Shown one piece after another: positions 1 through 8,389 of a stretch of DNA of 53,479 bases (positions within the stretch are counted from its first letter, which is position 1; the number at the start of each line of letters is the position of its first letter). The notes beneath the pieces were generated by a model, which did no database searches, was not told the origin of the DNA, and was given only the letters and a program-made list of their open reading frames with translations. Source of the DNA: Verrucomicrobiota bacterium (lineage in GTDB: Bacteria > Verrucomicrobiota > Verrucomicrobiia > Chthoniobacterales > Chthoniobacteraceae); contig VFJQ01000003.1 of NCBI GenBank assembly GCA_009885995.1, forward strand, positions 1-53,479. Direction: 5' to 3'. Position numbers and translations under genes: made by a program.

Positions 1-180
1 CACCTTATCTTCGGAAAAACCAAGCTCCGCCGCGATCTGCTCATTCCTCTCCCCGCCGGCCGCCAGCAAGACAATCCGGCAACGTTCCGCAAGGTGCCGT
101 GGCGTCAGCGCACTCTGGAGTGTTGTCCGCAGCCACGCTCGATCAACGTCAGTCAGTGAGATAGACTGGGCCTTGCGCAT
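1..180 (-). CDS. IS630-family transposase, N-terminal part (runs off window)
   Basis: The minus strand reads from an ATG at 180 for 60 codons to the window edge without a stop. The peptide has the look of the N-terminal helix-turn-helix of IS630/Tc1-mariner transposases: 'SLTDVDRAWLRTTLQ' at the start, then 'RHLAERCRIVLLAAGG' and 'NEQIAAELGFSEDKV', matching the family pattern of an Arg-rich 'R.riVLLaa.G.sn.eIA..Lg.s...V'. The catalytic DDE part lies outside the window. The terminal inverted repeat of the element should fall in 181-236, but it cannot be defined without the other end. The gene points away from the rest of the window. Confidence 0.8.
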   Translation of the reverse strand, partial: MRKAQSISLTDVDRAWLRTTLQSALTPRHLAERCRIVLLAAGGERNEQIAAELGFSEDKV

Positions 181-236
181 GTCCCAAGGCTAACACCTTC
201 CTAACAGCGATCCAGTATATTCAACACTAATGATGA

Positions 237-425
237 CGGGCTACACTAGCGGTTCCTTTGTTGGCCCACGCTCAGACGGTTGCTTTGCACATCAGCGAAG
301 CTGGGTTGCGTGTCGAGATCGATGGGCAGCTCTTCACCGAGTATGTCACCAAGGACACGCCGCGACCGTTCATGTATTCGCTCATCGGTGCCGCAGGTGC
401 GAATGTGGCGCGGGATTTTCGGTAG
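237..425 (+). pseudogene. Remnant of a secreted DUF6807 (PmoA-like) protein
   Basis: The frame is open from 237 to the TAG at 423-425 but has no start codon, because a TGA lies at 234-236. The first residues look like the end of a signal peptide ('LAVPLLAHAQ'). They are followed by 'VEIDGQLFTEYVTKDTPRP' and 'LIGAAGANVARDF', which I recognise as the N-terminal strand region of DUF6807/PmoA-like proteins, usually about 300 residues long. The usual next segment with the His-rich motif is absent in all frames after 425. Both ends are therefore lost: the 5' end next to the IS630 remnant, the 3' end next to the duplicated pepP fragment. Family assignment is from memory of the family's N-terminal pattern. 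Confidence 0.6.
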
Positions 426-510
426 CAGGGGTCGGGAGAATATTCTTGCTGTCCCGGGAGGCCGGGAGGCGCCAGGCGCGAGGTGACGAACCCGCGCCGG
501 CTCGGCCGAC

Positions 511-619
511 CGCCAGCGGATGCCGGCTTGACCATCCCGACCCGCCCGCCGACGAAAGCCGCCGCCATGCGCCACGAACCGCTCGACCCGAAGCTCTTCG
601 CCGAAAACCGCGCGCGCCT
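511..619 (+). repeat. Direct repeat A, copy 1: duplicated 5' end of pepP
   Basis: These 109 bases match 1261-1369 at a constant offset of 750 with four mismatches (515, 516, 564, 600). The copy contains the pepP upstream region, its ATG (567-569) and the first 18 codons (MRHEPLDPKLFAENRARL), then breaks off at 619/620 and runs into unrelated sequence. It forms a dead-end 44-codon reading frame ending at 701. The intact copy is the one attached to the gene. Confidence 0.95.
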
Positions 620-683
620 ATGCGCTGCAGGCGCTCCGGTCTGTCACGCCGGCTCCTCCCAGCCACCACCTTGCCGCCTCGTG

Positions 684-712
684 TTGACCGAAGCCGCTTG
701 AATTGCTAGTTT
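684..712 (+). promoter_or_regulatory. Putative promoter of the first antitoxin gene
   Basis: A -35-like TTGACC (684-689) is followed by a 17-base spacer and a -10-like TAGTTT (707-712). The -10 box ends 6 bases before the antitoxin ATG at 719, so transcription would begin at or next to the start codon (leaderless mRNA), and no Shine-Dalgarno sequence fits between. The -10 box is a weak match to the consensus. The second TA module has the same arrangement, which raises my confidence. Confidence 0.4.
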
Positions 713-718
713 TTCGCT

Positions 719-949
719 ATGTCCACTCAACAACTCACCACCGAAGCGATGGCACTTCCGCTCTCTGAGCGAGTCTCGCTCGCACAGACGCTCTGGCAGA
801 GCATCGACGCTGGTTTGGCCGACACCGACGAGCGCGAGGCGGTGCGTGAGGCGATTCGACGCGACCAGGAGCTATCTTCCGGTGCGGTGGTGGGCCGCAC
901 GCATGAGGAGGTCATGCAGGCTGCGCGCCGCTCCATCGGGTGCGCCTGA
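719..949 (+). CDS. Addiction module antitoxin (TIGR02574-like), TA module 1
   Basis: A 76-residue protein with the pattern of 'putative addiction module component' antitoxins: an N-terminal 'ALPLSERVSLAQTLWQSID' helix and a C-terminal 'GRTHEEVMQAARRS' segment resembling the usual '..G.s.eEv...vr'. In this family the antitoxin binds and neutralises a ParE/RelE-like toxin and represses its own operon. The gene overlaps the downstream toxin gene by 10 bp, as is usual for translationally coupled TA pairs. The pair lies inside a cassette bounded by two copies of the pepP 5' end. Start ATG is the first in frame and sits just after a promoter-like element. Confidence 0.82.
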   Translation: MSTQQLTTEAMALPLSERVSLAQTLWQSIDAGLADTDEREAVREAIRRDQELSSGAVVGRTHEEVMQAARRSIGCA

Positions 950-1236
950 TTCATCACCCCGACGCCGAAGCGGAACTCATCGAGGCGGCACAGTTTTACG
1001 AGCGGCGGGTTCCGACACTCGGTGCTCAGTTTCTTGACGCCGCCGACCGTGCGGTTCGAGTCATTCAGGAGGCTCCCGAGCGGTGGAGTATCAGTGAGGC
1101 AGATATCAGGCATTACCTCATGCCTCGCTTTCCTTACGCCATCTACTACCGGGTTCTTTCCGACCATCTTCGTATCCTTGCCTTCAAGCACCACAGCCGT
1201 CATCCGGACTACTGGCGTTACCGTCTCCCCGACTGA
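940..1236 (+). CDS. ParE/RelE-superfamily toxin, TA module 1
   Basis: A 98-residue protein starting at GTG 940, inside the antitoxin's last codons. 'MRLIHHPDAEAELIEAAQFYERR' is the classic N-terminus of plasmid-stabilisation ParE/RelE toxins, and 'ERWSISEADIRHYLMPRFPYAIYYRVLSDHLRILAFKHHSRHPDYWRYR' covers the core strands and the conserved C-terminal HxxR-like end. Such toxins poison gyrase (ParE type) or cleave mRNA on the ribosome (RelE type); the sequence does not tell me which. The stop is 24 bp before the second pepP repeat. Confidence 0.88.
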   Translation: MRLIHHPDAEAELIEAAQFYERRVPTLGAQFLDAADRAVRVIQEAPERWSISEADIRHYLMPRFPYAIYYRVLSDHLRILAFKHHSRHPDYWRYRLPD

Positions 1237-1260
1237 ACCGCGAACGCCTATGCATTGCAG

Positions 1261-1369
1261 CGCCTACGGATGCCGGCTTGACCATCCCGACCCGCCCGCC
1301 GACGAAAGCCGCCTCCATGCGCCACGAACCGCTCGACCCGAAGCTCTTCACCGAAAACCGCGCGCGCCT
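1261..1369 (+). repeat. Direct repeat A, copy 2: intact 5' end of pepP
   Basis: Partner of 511-619 (109 bp, four mismatches). This copy continues into the full aminopeptidase gene. The two copies flank a 641-bp segment (620-1260) that holds TA module 1. Just before this copy, 1236-1260 resembles 606-630 (21 of 25 bases), so both borders of the segment carry a second, shorter repeat that straddles the copy-1 breakpoint. Confidence 0.95.
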
Positions 1370-2603
1370 CGCGAAGCTGCTGCCGCCGAAATCCATCGCG
1401 GTCTTCAACGCGAACGACGTGCTGCCGATCAACGCCGACGCCACCTGGCCGCTGCGGCAGAACAGCGACCTGCTTCACCTCACCGGCGTGGAGCAGGAAG
1501 AGACGCTGCTGCTGCTCTTCCCCGACGCGGACGATGAGAAGATGCGGGAGGTGCTCTTCCTGCGCGAGCCGAACGAACTCAACGAACTCTGGGAAGGCCA
1601 CAAGCTGCGCAAGGACGAGGCGCAGAAGCGCACCGGCATCTGGCAGGTGAAATGGACGCAGGATTTCTGGCAGGTCTTTCACCGGCTCGTGTGTGAAGCC
1701 GAGCGCGTCTTTCTGAACACGAACGAACACAAGCGCGCCGCCTGCCCCGTGCAGACGCGCGACGATCGCTTCATCGCCGAGGTGCAGCGCCGTTATCCGC
1801 TGCATACCTACCAGCGCCTCGCCCCGCTGATGCACGCGCTGCGGCTGGTGAAGAGCGGGCGCGAAGTCGCGGTGATCGACCGCGCGTGCCAGCTCACGCG
1901 GCGCGGGTTCATGCGCGTGCTGAAGTTCGTCGAGCCGGGGAAGACCGAGACCGATGTCGAGGCCGAGTTCGCGCACGAGTTCATCCGCGGGCGCGGGCGC
2001 TTCGCCTACGACCCGATCGTCGCGACCGGCGCGAACGCCTGCTGCCTGCACTACCAGGAAAACGCCGCGCCCTTGAAGAAAGGCCAGCTCCTCCTGCTCG
2101 ATGTCGGCGCCGTGGTGGCGAACTACAACTCCGACATGACGCGCACCATCCCGGTCAGCGGCCGCTTTTCGCGCCGCCAGCGCGCGATCTACAACGCCGT
2201 GCTCCGCGTGCTCCGCGCGAGCACCGCCGCGCTGAAGCCCGGCTTGAAACCCAAGGAGTGGCAGAAAGCCTCCGAGGCGATGATGACCGAGGAACTGCTC
2301 AGCCTCGGCCTGCTGAAGCCGAGCGACGTGAAGAAGCAGACGGACGAAAAGCCGGCGGTGAAGAAGTATTTCATGCACGGCCTCGGCCACCCGATCGGCC
2401 TCGACGTGCATGATGTCGGCGACACGACGCAGCCGATGGAAGCCGGCTGGGTGATGACCGTGGAGCCCGGCATCTACATCCCCGCCGAGCAAATGGCCGT
2501 GCGGCTCGAAGACACCGTCCTCATCACCGATCGCGGCCCCGTGAACTTCATGGCTAACATCCCGCTCGAAGCCGACGAGATCGAGGACGCGATGGCGCGT
2601 TAG
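1317..2603 (+). CDS. pepP: Xaa-Pro aminopeptidase (M24B)
   Basis: A 428-residue cytosolic metalloprotease that removes an N-terminal residue ahead of proline. The N-terminal AMP_N domain covers about residues 5-135. The M24 'pita-bread' domain follows, with its metal ligands visible: Asp in 'LLLDVGAVVANYNSDMTR', His in 'HGLGHPIGLDVHD', Glu in 'VEPGIY' and Glu in 'VRLEDTVLIT'. An upstream in-frame TTG at 1278 exists, but the ATG at 1317 (MRHEPLDPKLF) is the better start, and the same ATG is preserved in the duplicated fragment at 567. The gene ends tail-to-tail with the TraB gene, sharing 4 bp. Confidence 0.93.
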   Translation: MRHEPLDPKLFTENRARLAKLLPPKSIAVFNANDVLPINADATWPLRQNSDLLHLTGVEQEETLLLLFPDADDEKMREVLFLREPNELNELWEGHKLRKDEAQKRTGIWQVKWTQDFWQVFHRLVCEAERVFLNTNEHKRAACPVQTRDDRFIAEVQRRYPLHTYQRLAPLMHALRLVKSGREVAVIDRACQLTRRGFMRVLKFVEPGKTETDVEAEFAHEFIRGRGRFAYDPIVATGANACCLHYQENAAPLKKGQLLLLDVGAVVANYNSDMTRTIPVSGRFSRRQRAIYNAVLRVLRASTAALKPGLKPKEWQKASEAMMTEELLSLGLLKPSDVKKQTDEKPAVKKYFMHGLGHPIGLDVHDVGDTTQPMEAGWVMTVEPGIYIPAEQMAVRLEDTVLITDRGPVNFMANIPLEADEIEDAMAR

Positions 2604-3496
2604 TCCGCGACGCGCTCGACTTTCAGCCCGGCTTTTTCGAGCAGCCGCAGCACGCCTTCCTCGCCGCCCAAGTGCGCCGCGCCGATCGCGAAGAAGAACG
2701 ACTTGCCGCTGCCGGCCTTGAGCTTCGCCGCGATGCGCTCGGCCATGCGGTGATTGCGCTGCGTGATCATCGTCGCGATGACTTGCTTCGCCAGCGCGGG
2801 ACCCGCGTTCTTCGTCCACTCGGTCATCATCGCATCGATCAAGGCCAGATCGCCCAAGAGATACGCCTCGCGCATTTCCTCGATCGGCGTGCGCTTCTCA
2901 CGTCGCGCGCTCTCCATGTCGTCGAGCGTGGCGCGTAGGAGCGCGAGCTGCTCGTCGGGGGTGAAGCTGGAGAGTGAGCCGAGTTGTTCTTCGATCGTCT
3001 CGAGGCCGCCGACTTCTTTTCCCGCGCTCTCGGCGCGAGCGTAGAGCTGCACGTCGAGCGCCTTCGCGCCGGGATTCTTGAGCTGCTCTCCGAGGATCGG
3101 GAGCATGACGCCGAGCGCCCACACCGGCACACGATCGAGCGGCGCGAGCGTGAGCGCCGGGTTGATCCGTTTCAGCTCGGCATCGGCGCGCTCGTAGAGA
3201 TCCTTCGGCAGCACTTCCTTGAGCGACTTGCCGCCCGACATCATCATGGCCGCGGCTTTCATCTGAAAGCCCGCGTCGAGCGACACTTCGCAAAACAGCG
3301 CGCCCGCTTCATCGACTGCGCGCTCGGTGACCGGCGCGAGCGTCGTCTCGCGCGGCCCGGAGAGATGGATGGTGCCGAAGACGTAGCTCGGCTTCGCCCC
3401 GGCGATGCGCCACAGCAGCGGCTTCCCCGGCGCAGCGTCCTGCGCGGCTGCGGTGAGCGTGAAGAGGAGGGCGACGAGCGTGGCGAGGCGTTTCAT
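2600..3496 (-). CDS. TraB/GumN family protein, exported
   Basis: 298 residues with a clear signal peptide (MKRLATLVALLFTLTAAAQ) and the family's N-terminal hallmark 'KPSYVFGTIHLSG'. The C-terminal 'FFFAIGAAHLGGEEGVLRLLEKAGLKVER' carries the second conserved motif (GxAHL) near the end. TraB/GumN (Tiki-like) proteins are thought to be metal-dependent proteases; the substrate here is unknown. Last gene of a three-gene operon: its ATG overlaps the stop of the upstream gene (ATGA), and its TAA interlocks with the pepP stop on the other strand. Confidence 0.88.
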   Translation of the reverse strand: MKRLATLVALLFTLTAAAQDAAPGKPLLWRIAGAKPSYVFGTIHLSGPRETTLAPVTERAVDEAGALFCEVSLDAGFQMKAAAMMMSGGKSLKEVLPKDLYERADAELKRINPALTLAPLDRVPVWALGVMLPILGEQLKNPGAKALDVQLYARAESAGKEVGGLETIEEQLGSLSSFTPDEQLALLRATLDDMESARREKRTPIEEMREAYLLGDLALIDAMMTEWTKNAGPALAKQVIATMITQRNHRMAERIAAKLKAGSGKSFFFAIGAAHLGGEEGVLRLLEKAGLKVERVAD

Positions 3497-5232
3497 GGCT
3501 GCGGCGCGATGGGAGCCGATGTGCTGCCGCGCGCAAGTCGCAATGCCGCGAGCCGCTGCGCAGCGCGCGGGTCATGGACGTCGAGCCGCGCAGCGGCGCG
3601 CAGCGCGGCGATGGCTGCGTCGCGGTCGCCGGTTCGCAAGCGCAGCTCGGCGAGCGCGAGCCAGGCGTCGAGGTGCCACCAGTGCGCGGCGGCGAAGGTT
3701 TCCACCGCAGCGCGCGCAGCCGTCGTGTCGCCGCTCGCGAGGAGCCGCTGTGCTTCGGCACGCGCGGTTTCCCAGGCAGCGGCGGGCCGGCGCGGAGTGT
3801 CCGCGGGTTCGTTTGAGGACAAGGCGTCTGCTTCGTCTTTCCGGCCCTGCCTAGCGAGGGATGCGGCGAGGCTCGCGCGGGCACCGGGGTGATTCGGGAA
3901 GCGCGTGAGCAGGTCGCGCAGGAGCTTCTCGTGCCGGGCGGTGTCGCCGCGCTCGAGATAGACTTGAGCGAGCAGGCTGTGAATGCGCGGCGTGCCACCG
4001 CCGGAGGCGATGTTCTTGAGGAAGAAGCGCTCGGGCTCCGCCCAATCCGCGGCGCGCACCGCCGTCCGCACCGTGAACGCCACGCCCGCGACCGCGGCGA
4101 CGAGCGCCCAAACCCACGGGCGCAGGCAGCCCGCGGCGAAGATGAACGCGCCAATGCTCGCGTGGTAGATCCAGTGCTCGGCGACCGGCGCATTGAGTGG
4201 GAAGAGATTCGAGACCGGCAGAAACCCGAGCGCGAACCAGACCGCGCCCGCGATGCGCCAGCGCGCGCCGCTGTCGCTGCCGCGGCATTTCCACAGCACG
4301 AGCGCGAGCGCGGCGAGGCCGATGAGCGAGAGGTATTCAAAGTGCAGGTTGTCCAGCCACAGCGCGTAGGATTCATGTGCGACGGAGCTGGAGATCGAGC
4401 GGTCCATCATCAGCCGCGCGGGCCACACGAGCAGCCCGGCGTAATCGCCAAGCGCGCGCAGCATGAGCAGGCCGCGCTCGTCGAGAGGCAGCGCCGCACT
4501 TTCGATCGCAGCACGCGCTTCCGGCAGCGAGCGCAGCGCGTGATACGCACCGACCACGAGCAGCGCCGGCACGATCGCGATCGGCCGCCGCACGATCAGC
4601 ACGCGGTGCAACGCGAAGAGCACGAACCAGAAGATCGCCAGCTCCTTCGCGCAAAGCGCGAGCACGCCGCACAGCGCCGCGAGCACGCCGAATACGATCC
4701 GCCGCCCGCCGCCCGCGCGGTCCGCGAACAGCCACGCGCAGATCGCGCCAAGCATCGCGAGGCTGTCCGCGCGCCCGGCAATGTAGGCGACTGCGGCGTT
4801 GTGCGCTGGATGCACTGTCCACAGCAGCGCGATCCCGAGCGACGCGGCGTGCGCATTCGGCGCAGCCGAATCCAACTGGCCGAGCAGCCGCCGCAGCAGC
4901 GCGAAGAGCGCCGCCCCGCACAGCCCGTGCAGGACGATATTCGTGAAGTGATAGCCGAACGCCGCGCCGCCCCAGAGCCAGTAGTCGAGCAGGTAGCTGA
5001 GGTTTTGCACCGGCCGGTAGTAGTGCGACGTGGAGTCGAGGTAGAGCCAGTGGCGGAAGACTTCGCCGATGAAGACGGGGCTTCGGAAGAACGGGTTCGC
5101 GCCGACGAGGTAGTGGTCGTCCCACATCAGCGGCCCGTTGAGAGCCGGCGCATAGGCGAGGAAGGCCGCGCTGAGAAAGACGAGCAGCGCGCCGGGCCAC
5201 CGGCTGACGAAGCGCAGCCAGGCCGCGCTCAC
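3493..5232 (-). CDS. Multi-pass membrane protein with C-terminal TPRs, protein O-mannosyltransferase/TMTC-like
   Basis: About 579 residues from a GTG at 5232 (GTGA overlap with the upstream thioesterase); a longer reading to 5319 would run deep into that gene. The first half has roughly ten hydrophobic segments and the loop motif 'GPLMWDDHYLVGANPFF', like the acidic first loop of GT-C glycosyltransferases and eukaryotic TMTC proteins. 'YYRPVQNLSYLLDYWLWG', 'WTVHPAHNAAVAYIAGRADSLAML' and 'PVSNLFPLNAPVAEHWIY' are also typical of that family. After about residue 430 it becomes TPR-like ('LLAQVYLERGDTARHEKLLRDLL', 'AWLALAELRLRTGDRDAAIAALRAA'). Probable polyprenyl-phosphate-sugar:protein transferase in the inner membrane; donor and acceptor unknown. 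Confidence 0.75.
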   Translation of the reverse strand: MSAAWLRFVSRWPGALLVFLSAAFLAYAPALNGPLMWDDHYLVGANPFFRSPVFIGEVFRHWLYLDSTSHYYRPVQNLSYLLDYWLWGGAAFGYHFTNIVLHGLCGAALFALLRRLLGQLDSAAPNAHAASLGIALLWTVHPAHNAAVAYIAGRADSLAMLGAICAWLFADRAGGGRRIVFGVLAALCGVLALCAKELAIFWFVLFALHRVLIVRRPIAIVPALLVVGAYHALRSLPEARAAIESAALPLDERGLLMLRALGDYAGLLVWPARLMMDRSISSSVAHESYALWLDNLHFEYLSLIGLAALALVLWKCRGSDSGARWRIAGAVWFALGFLPVSNLFPLNAPVAEHWIYHASIGAFIFAAGCLRPWVWALVAAVAGVAFTVRTAVRAADWAEPERFFLKNIASGGGTPRIHSLLAQVYLERGDTARHEKLLRDLLTRFPNHPGARASLAASLARQGRKDEADALSSNEPADTPRRPAAAWETARAEAQRLLASGDTTAARAAVETFAAAHWWHLDAWLALAELRLRTGDRDAAIAALRAAARLDVHDPRAAQRLAALRLARGSTSAPIAPQP

Positions 5233-5663
5233 GCCTTCACCGTGCGCAGGTGCGCATACCGCTCGGCCCAATCCGCCGGCAGCGGCACGGGCCGCGCGCG
5301 CGGCATTTCGATCACGCAAAGCATCTGGCGCGATTGCACGATGAGCGCGTCGTCGCCGACTCGCTTCACGTCGAAGGCGACCCAGAACCGCGTGCGGTCG
5401 AGCGAATCGAGCCGGCCTTCCACGACGAGCCGGTCGCCGAGTTTCGCGGGCCGCTTGTAATCGATCTCCGTGCGCACGACCACGGGATAGACCCCGCGAT
5501 CCGCCATGCCGACGAGGCCCATGCCGAGCTGCTCCGCGAGCAGCGTGCGATTGGTTTCGATGAAGCGCAGGTAGGCGATGTTGTGGACCACGCCCGCGCA
5601 GTCGGTGTCGAAGAACATGACCTGCACGTCGGTCGAGAGGCGCGGAGTTTCGGGCTGGGACAT
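5229..5663 (-). CDS. Acyl-CoA thioesterase, 4HBT hotdog family (YbgC-like)
   Basis: 144 residues from ATG 5663 (MSQPETPRLS). The active-site segment 'VQVMFFDTDCAGVVHNIAYLRFIETNR' is the classic YbgC/4HBT motif with the catalytic Asp. 'YKRPAKLGDRLVVEGRLDSLDRTRFWVAFDV' gives the central hotdog strands. Enzymes of this family hydrolyse acyl-CoA thioesters in the cytosol, and YbgC is often encoded beside Tol-Pal genes; here it leads the operon with the TMTC-like membrane protein and TraB. An earlier in-frame ATG at 5711 would add 16 residues that look unlike the family. Confidence 0.88.
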   Translation of the reverse strand: MSQPETPRLSTDVQVMFFDTDCAGVVHNIAYLRFIETNRTLLAEQLGMGLVGMADRGVYPVVVRTEIDYKRPAKLGDRLVVEGRLDSLDRTRFWVAFDVKRVGDDALIVQSRQMLCVIEMPRARPVPLPADWAERYAHLRTVKA

Positions 5664-5757
5664 GCGCGGGAGTATGCGGCGGATTTCGCCGGGCGTAATC
5701 TCAAACTGCATCGCGCCGCTTGCCCGGCTCCCGGCGTCCGTGTAGCACAGGCCCGCT

Positions 5758-7455
5758 TTGAACGACGCGCCCGCCAAACCAACCGCGCTCGCCCGCTGGC
5801 TCCCGCTGGCGGCGCCGCTACTCATCCTCCTCGCGGCGCTGTGCTACTACGGCAGCTACCTGCAGTTTTGGTTTAATCCGCACGACGAGGGTGGCACGGC
5901 GGCCTTCACGGCGATGCGGCTGCTCGCCGGCGAGGCGCCGGTCCGCGACGTGGAGCTCGGCTACAACGTCGGTTGGTTCTTCCCCGTCGTCGCGCTCTTC
6001 AAAGTCACCGGCGTGAACTTCCTTGTCATGCGCGCCTACTTCTTCGCGCTCTCGACGATCACCGCGCTGCTCGGCTGGACGCTCGTGCGCCGGCTCACGC
6101 GCAACGACTGGCTCGCGCTCGGCGGCGGCCTCGCGCTCGTCGCGTTTCCCGGCTCGCAGTTCAAAAATTACAACCCCCTGCTCTGTGTCGCGAACATGCT
6201 CTGCGTTGTGAATGCCGCGCTCGCCTTCGGCGCATCCGCCGCGAACGTGTGGCGGAGGCTCGCGCTGGGTGGCGTCGTGCTCGGCATCACGCTGCTGATC
6301 CGCATCGATCTCGGCTACCTCTTCACGCTGCTCTGGGTCGGATTCGGCGTGCTGCTGTGGTTCGATCGCGGGCTCCAGTGGCGGACTGGATTCTTCGCAC
6401 CCGTCGTCGTCATCGGCATCGCCGCAGCAGTGCAGGCCCCGGCTTTCGTCGCGGCGAAAGCGGGCGGTTACTCGAAGGAGTTCGCGGCTCAATACAGCAC
6501 GTGGGCGAACTACCTCGACTCTCAGGCGCGCGCAGTCGTGGGCTCGAAAGCAGCGCCCACTTCCGCGAAGGCCACCGCTTCCCCGGCGTCCAAGGCGGAC
6601 CGCACCACGTTGCCGCGGATGTCGTGGGCTGCGGCAGGCAAAGCTCCCGACAAGCGCGTGCTCGTCGTCCTCACCTACGCGCCGCCGCTCCTCTACGCGC
6701 TCCTGCTTGCGTGGACCGCAGCGAGCGTCGGCGGCGCGATCGCGCGGCGCAGCTTCACCCCCGATCAGCCGGCCACGCTCATCCTGCTCATGCTCATCGG
6801 ATCGATGGCCGCCTTCCCGCAGTTCTTCTTTTTCCGCCCGGACCGGCCGCACCTCTCCGAGTTCATGCCCGGTTACATCGTGGCCACGGCAAGTGCGGTC
6901 GCGCTACTCGCTGGTCGTGCGCGCTGGATCATCGGCGGGTTGCTCGCTGTGCAGATCGGGTTGTTCGGTTGGTATGCGCTCGACCACTACTCCGCGGGCA
7001 CCATCGCCGCGCGCTGGGACATCAAAAAGAACAAGCGCCAGCTCTTCACCGGCGCCAACGGCGTGCGCGTCTGGGTCCACAAGGACAAGGACTACCCCGA
7101 GCTCGAAGGCGTGCGCCGCGCTGTGGTCGAGCACTCGAAGCCCGGCGACTGGCTGGTCTGCTACCCCTACCAACCCGGCTACAACTTGATGACCGACCGG
7201 CCCACCTACGAGCGCCACATCTACCAGGACAACGCCACCGCTCCGCGCGGCTGGGCCCGCGGCGCGATCGCCCGACTCGAGGAGAAGAAACCTGCCGTCG
7301 TCGTGATCGACAACCGGGCGATCAACAAGGTCGAAGCCTCGCGCTTCAGCGCGTGGGCCGCGCCCGTGTATGAACACCTGCGCGCGCACTACCAGCCGTG
7401 CGGGACCTTCGACACGATCGAGGTCTTCGCGCGCGACGGCGCACCCAATCCATGA
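5758..7455 (+). CDS. Multi-pass membrane glycosyltransferase-like protein (GT-C type)
   Basis: 565 residues starting at TTG 5758; no better ATG lies before the first membrane segment. Many hydrophobic helices (about 15-35, 75-110, 130-170, 180-235, 300-330, 345-410) precede a soluble C-terminal domain ('[25 protein letters not shown]...'). The first loop '[32 protein letters not shown]' has the acidic pair typical of GT-C/PMT-like enzymes. The stretch around residues 261-282 is Ala/Ser/Lys-rich and low in complexity, probably a loop. It overlaps rmlA by 4 bp (ATGA), which supports a role in making or transferring a nucleotide-sugar-derived glycan. Exact activity unknown. Confidence 0.7.
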   Translation: MNDAPAKPTALARWLPLAAPLLILLAALCYYGSYLQFWFNPHDEGGTAAFTAMRLLAGEAPVRDVELGYNVGWFFPVVALFKVTGVNFLVMRAYFFALSTITALLGWTLVRRLTRNDWLALGGGLALVAFPGSQFKNYNPLLCVANMLCVVNAALAFGASAANVWRRLALGGVVLGITLLIRIDLGYLFTLLWVGFGVLLWFDRGLQWRTGFFAPVVVIGIAAAVQAPAFVAAKAGGYSKEFAAQYSTWANYLDSQARAVVGSKAAPTSAKATASPASKADRTTLPRMSWAAAGKAPDKRVLVVLTYAPPLLYALLLAWTAASVGGAIARRSFTPDQPATLILLMLIGSMAAFPQFFFFRPDRPHLSEFMPGYIVATASAVALLAGRARWIIGGLLAVQIGLFGWYALDHYSAGTIAARWDIKKNKRQLFTGANGVRVWVHKDKDYPELEGVRRAVVEHSKPGDWLVCYPYQPGYNLMTDRPTYERHIYQDNATAPRGWARGAIARLEEKKPAVVVIDNRAINKVEASRFSAWAAPVYEHLRAHYQPCGTFDTIEVFARDGAPNP

Positions 7456-8321
7456 ACACCAAAGGCCTCATCCTCGCTGGCGGCGCCGGCACCCGCCTGC
7501 ACCCGCTCACCCGCGTCGCGTGCAAGCAACTGCTGCCCGTCTATGACAAGCCGATGATCTACTACCCGCTCGCGACGCTGATGCTCGGCGGCGTGCGTGA
7601 AGTGCTCATCATCTCGACGCCGAAGGATCTGCCGAGCTTCCGCGCGCTCTTCGGCGACGGTTCGCACCTCGGCATGAAGATCGAATACGCCGAGCAAGCC
7701 GAGCCCAAGGGCATCGCGCAGGCCTTCCTCATCGGCGAGTCGTTCATCGGCGGACAGCCGAGCTGCCTCATCCTCGGCGACAATATCTTCTACGGGAAAC
7801 TCGACTTCTTCCGCGAGGCGCTCGCGCTGCGCGAAGGCGCGTGCGTCTTCGGCTACGAAGTGCGCGACCCGGAGCGCTACGGCGTCGTCGAGTTCGCGCC
7901 CGATGGCCGCGTGCTCAGCATCGAGGAAAAGCCGAAGCAGCCGAAGAGCCGCTTCGCCGTGCCCGGGCTCTACGTCTATGATGCGAAGGTCGTGGACATC
8001 TGTCGCAACATGAAGCCGAGCCCGCGCGGCGAGCTGGAGATCACCGACGTGAACCTGGAATACCTGCGCCGTGGCGAGCTGCGCGTGAAGGTGCTCGGCC
8101 GCGGCATGGCGTGGCTCGACACCGGCACGCAGACCAGCCTGCTCGAAGCCGCCAACTACATCGCCGCGATCCAAAATCGCCAGGGCCTGATGATCGCGTG
8201 CATCGAGGAAATCGCGTTTCACCAGCGCTGGATCGACCAGGCGCAGTTCGAGCGCGTCATCGCCGCGCTGCCGAAGAACGAATACCGCGAGTATCTCCAG
8301 CGCGTCGCCGAGGGGCGGTGA
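7452..8321 (+). CDS. rmlA: Glucose-1-phosphate thymidylyltransferase
   Basis: 289 residues from the ATG at 7452, which overlaps the stop of the upstream membrane gene. The nucleotidyltransferase signature '[35 protein letters not shown]' opens the protein. '[10 protein letters not shown]', '[17 protein letters not shown]', '[21 protein letters not shown]' and '[11 protein letters not shown]' are diagnostic of RmlA/RfbA. It makes dTDP-glucose from dTTP and glucose-1-phosphate, the first step to dTDP-L-rhamnose and other deoxysugars. rmlB, rmlC and rmlD are not in the window. Confidence 0.96.
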   Translation: MNTKGLILAGGAGTRLHPLTRVACKQLLPVYDKPMIYYPLATLMLGGVREVLIISTPKDLPSFRALFGDGSHLGMKIEYAEQAEPKGIAQAFLIGESFIGGQPSCLILGDNIFYGKLDFFREALALREGACVFGYEVRDPERYGVVEFAPDGRVLSIEEKPKQPKSRFAVPGLYVYDAKVVDICRNMKPSPRGELEITDVNLEYLRRGELRVKVLGRGMAWLDTGTQTSLLEAANYIAAIQNRQGLMIACIEEIAFHQRWIDQAQFERVIAALPKNEYREYLQRVAEGR

Positions 8322-8389
8322 CAACTTTCTGACAAAACCCGCACGTCGCTCTAACGACGGGGGTGCGTCGGCCGCGTTATCTCAGCGGT

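Noticed and set aside
230..709. A 159-codon plus-strand frame starting ATGATG at 230
   Set aside because: It crosses the DUF6807 remnant in another frame and reads Arg/Ala-rich nonsense. The frame from 237 is the one with family-like sequence.
719..1236. An integron gene cassette
   Set aside because: No attC-type inverted core sites flank the TA pair, and the flanks are duplications of pepP rather than attC structures.
1248..2819. A 523-codon minus-strand frame across pepP
   Set aside because: Antisense shadow of the aminopeptidase gene; composition is Arg/His/Ala-rich and without any motif.
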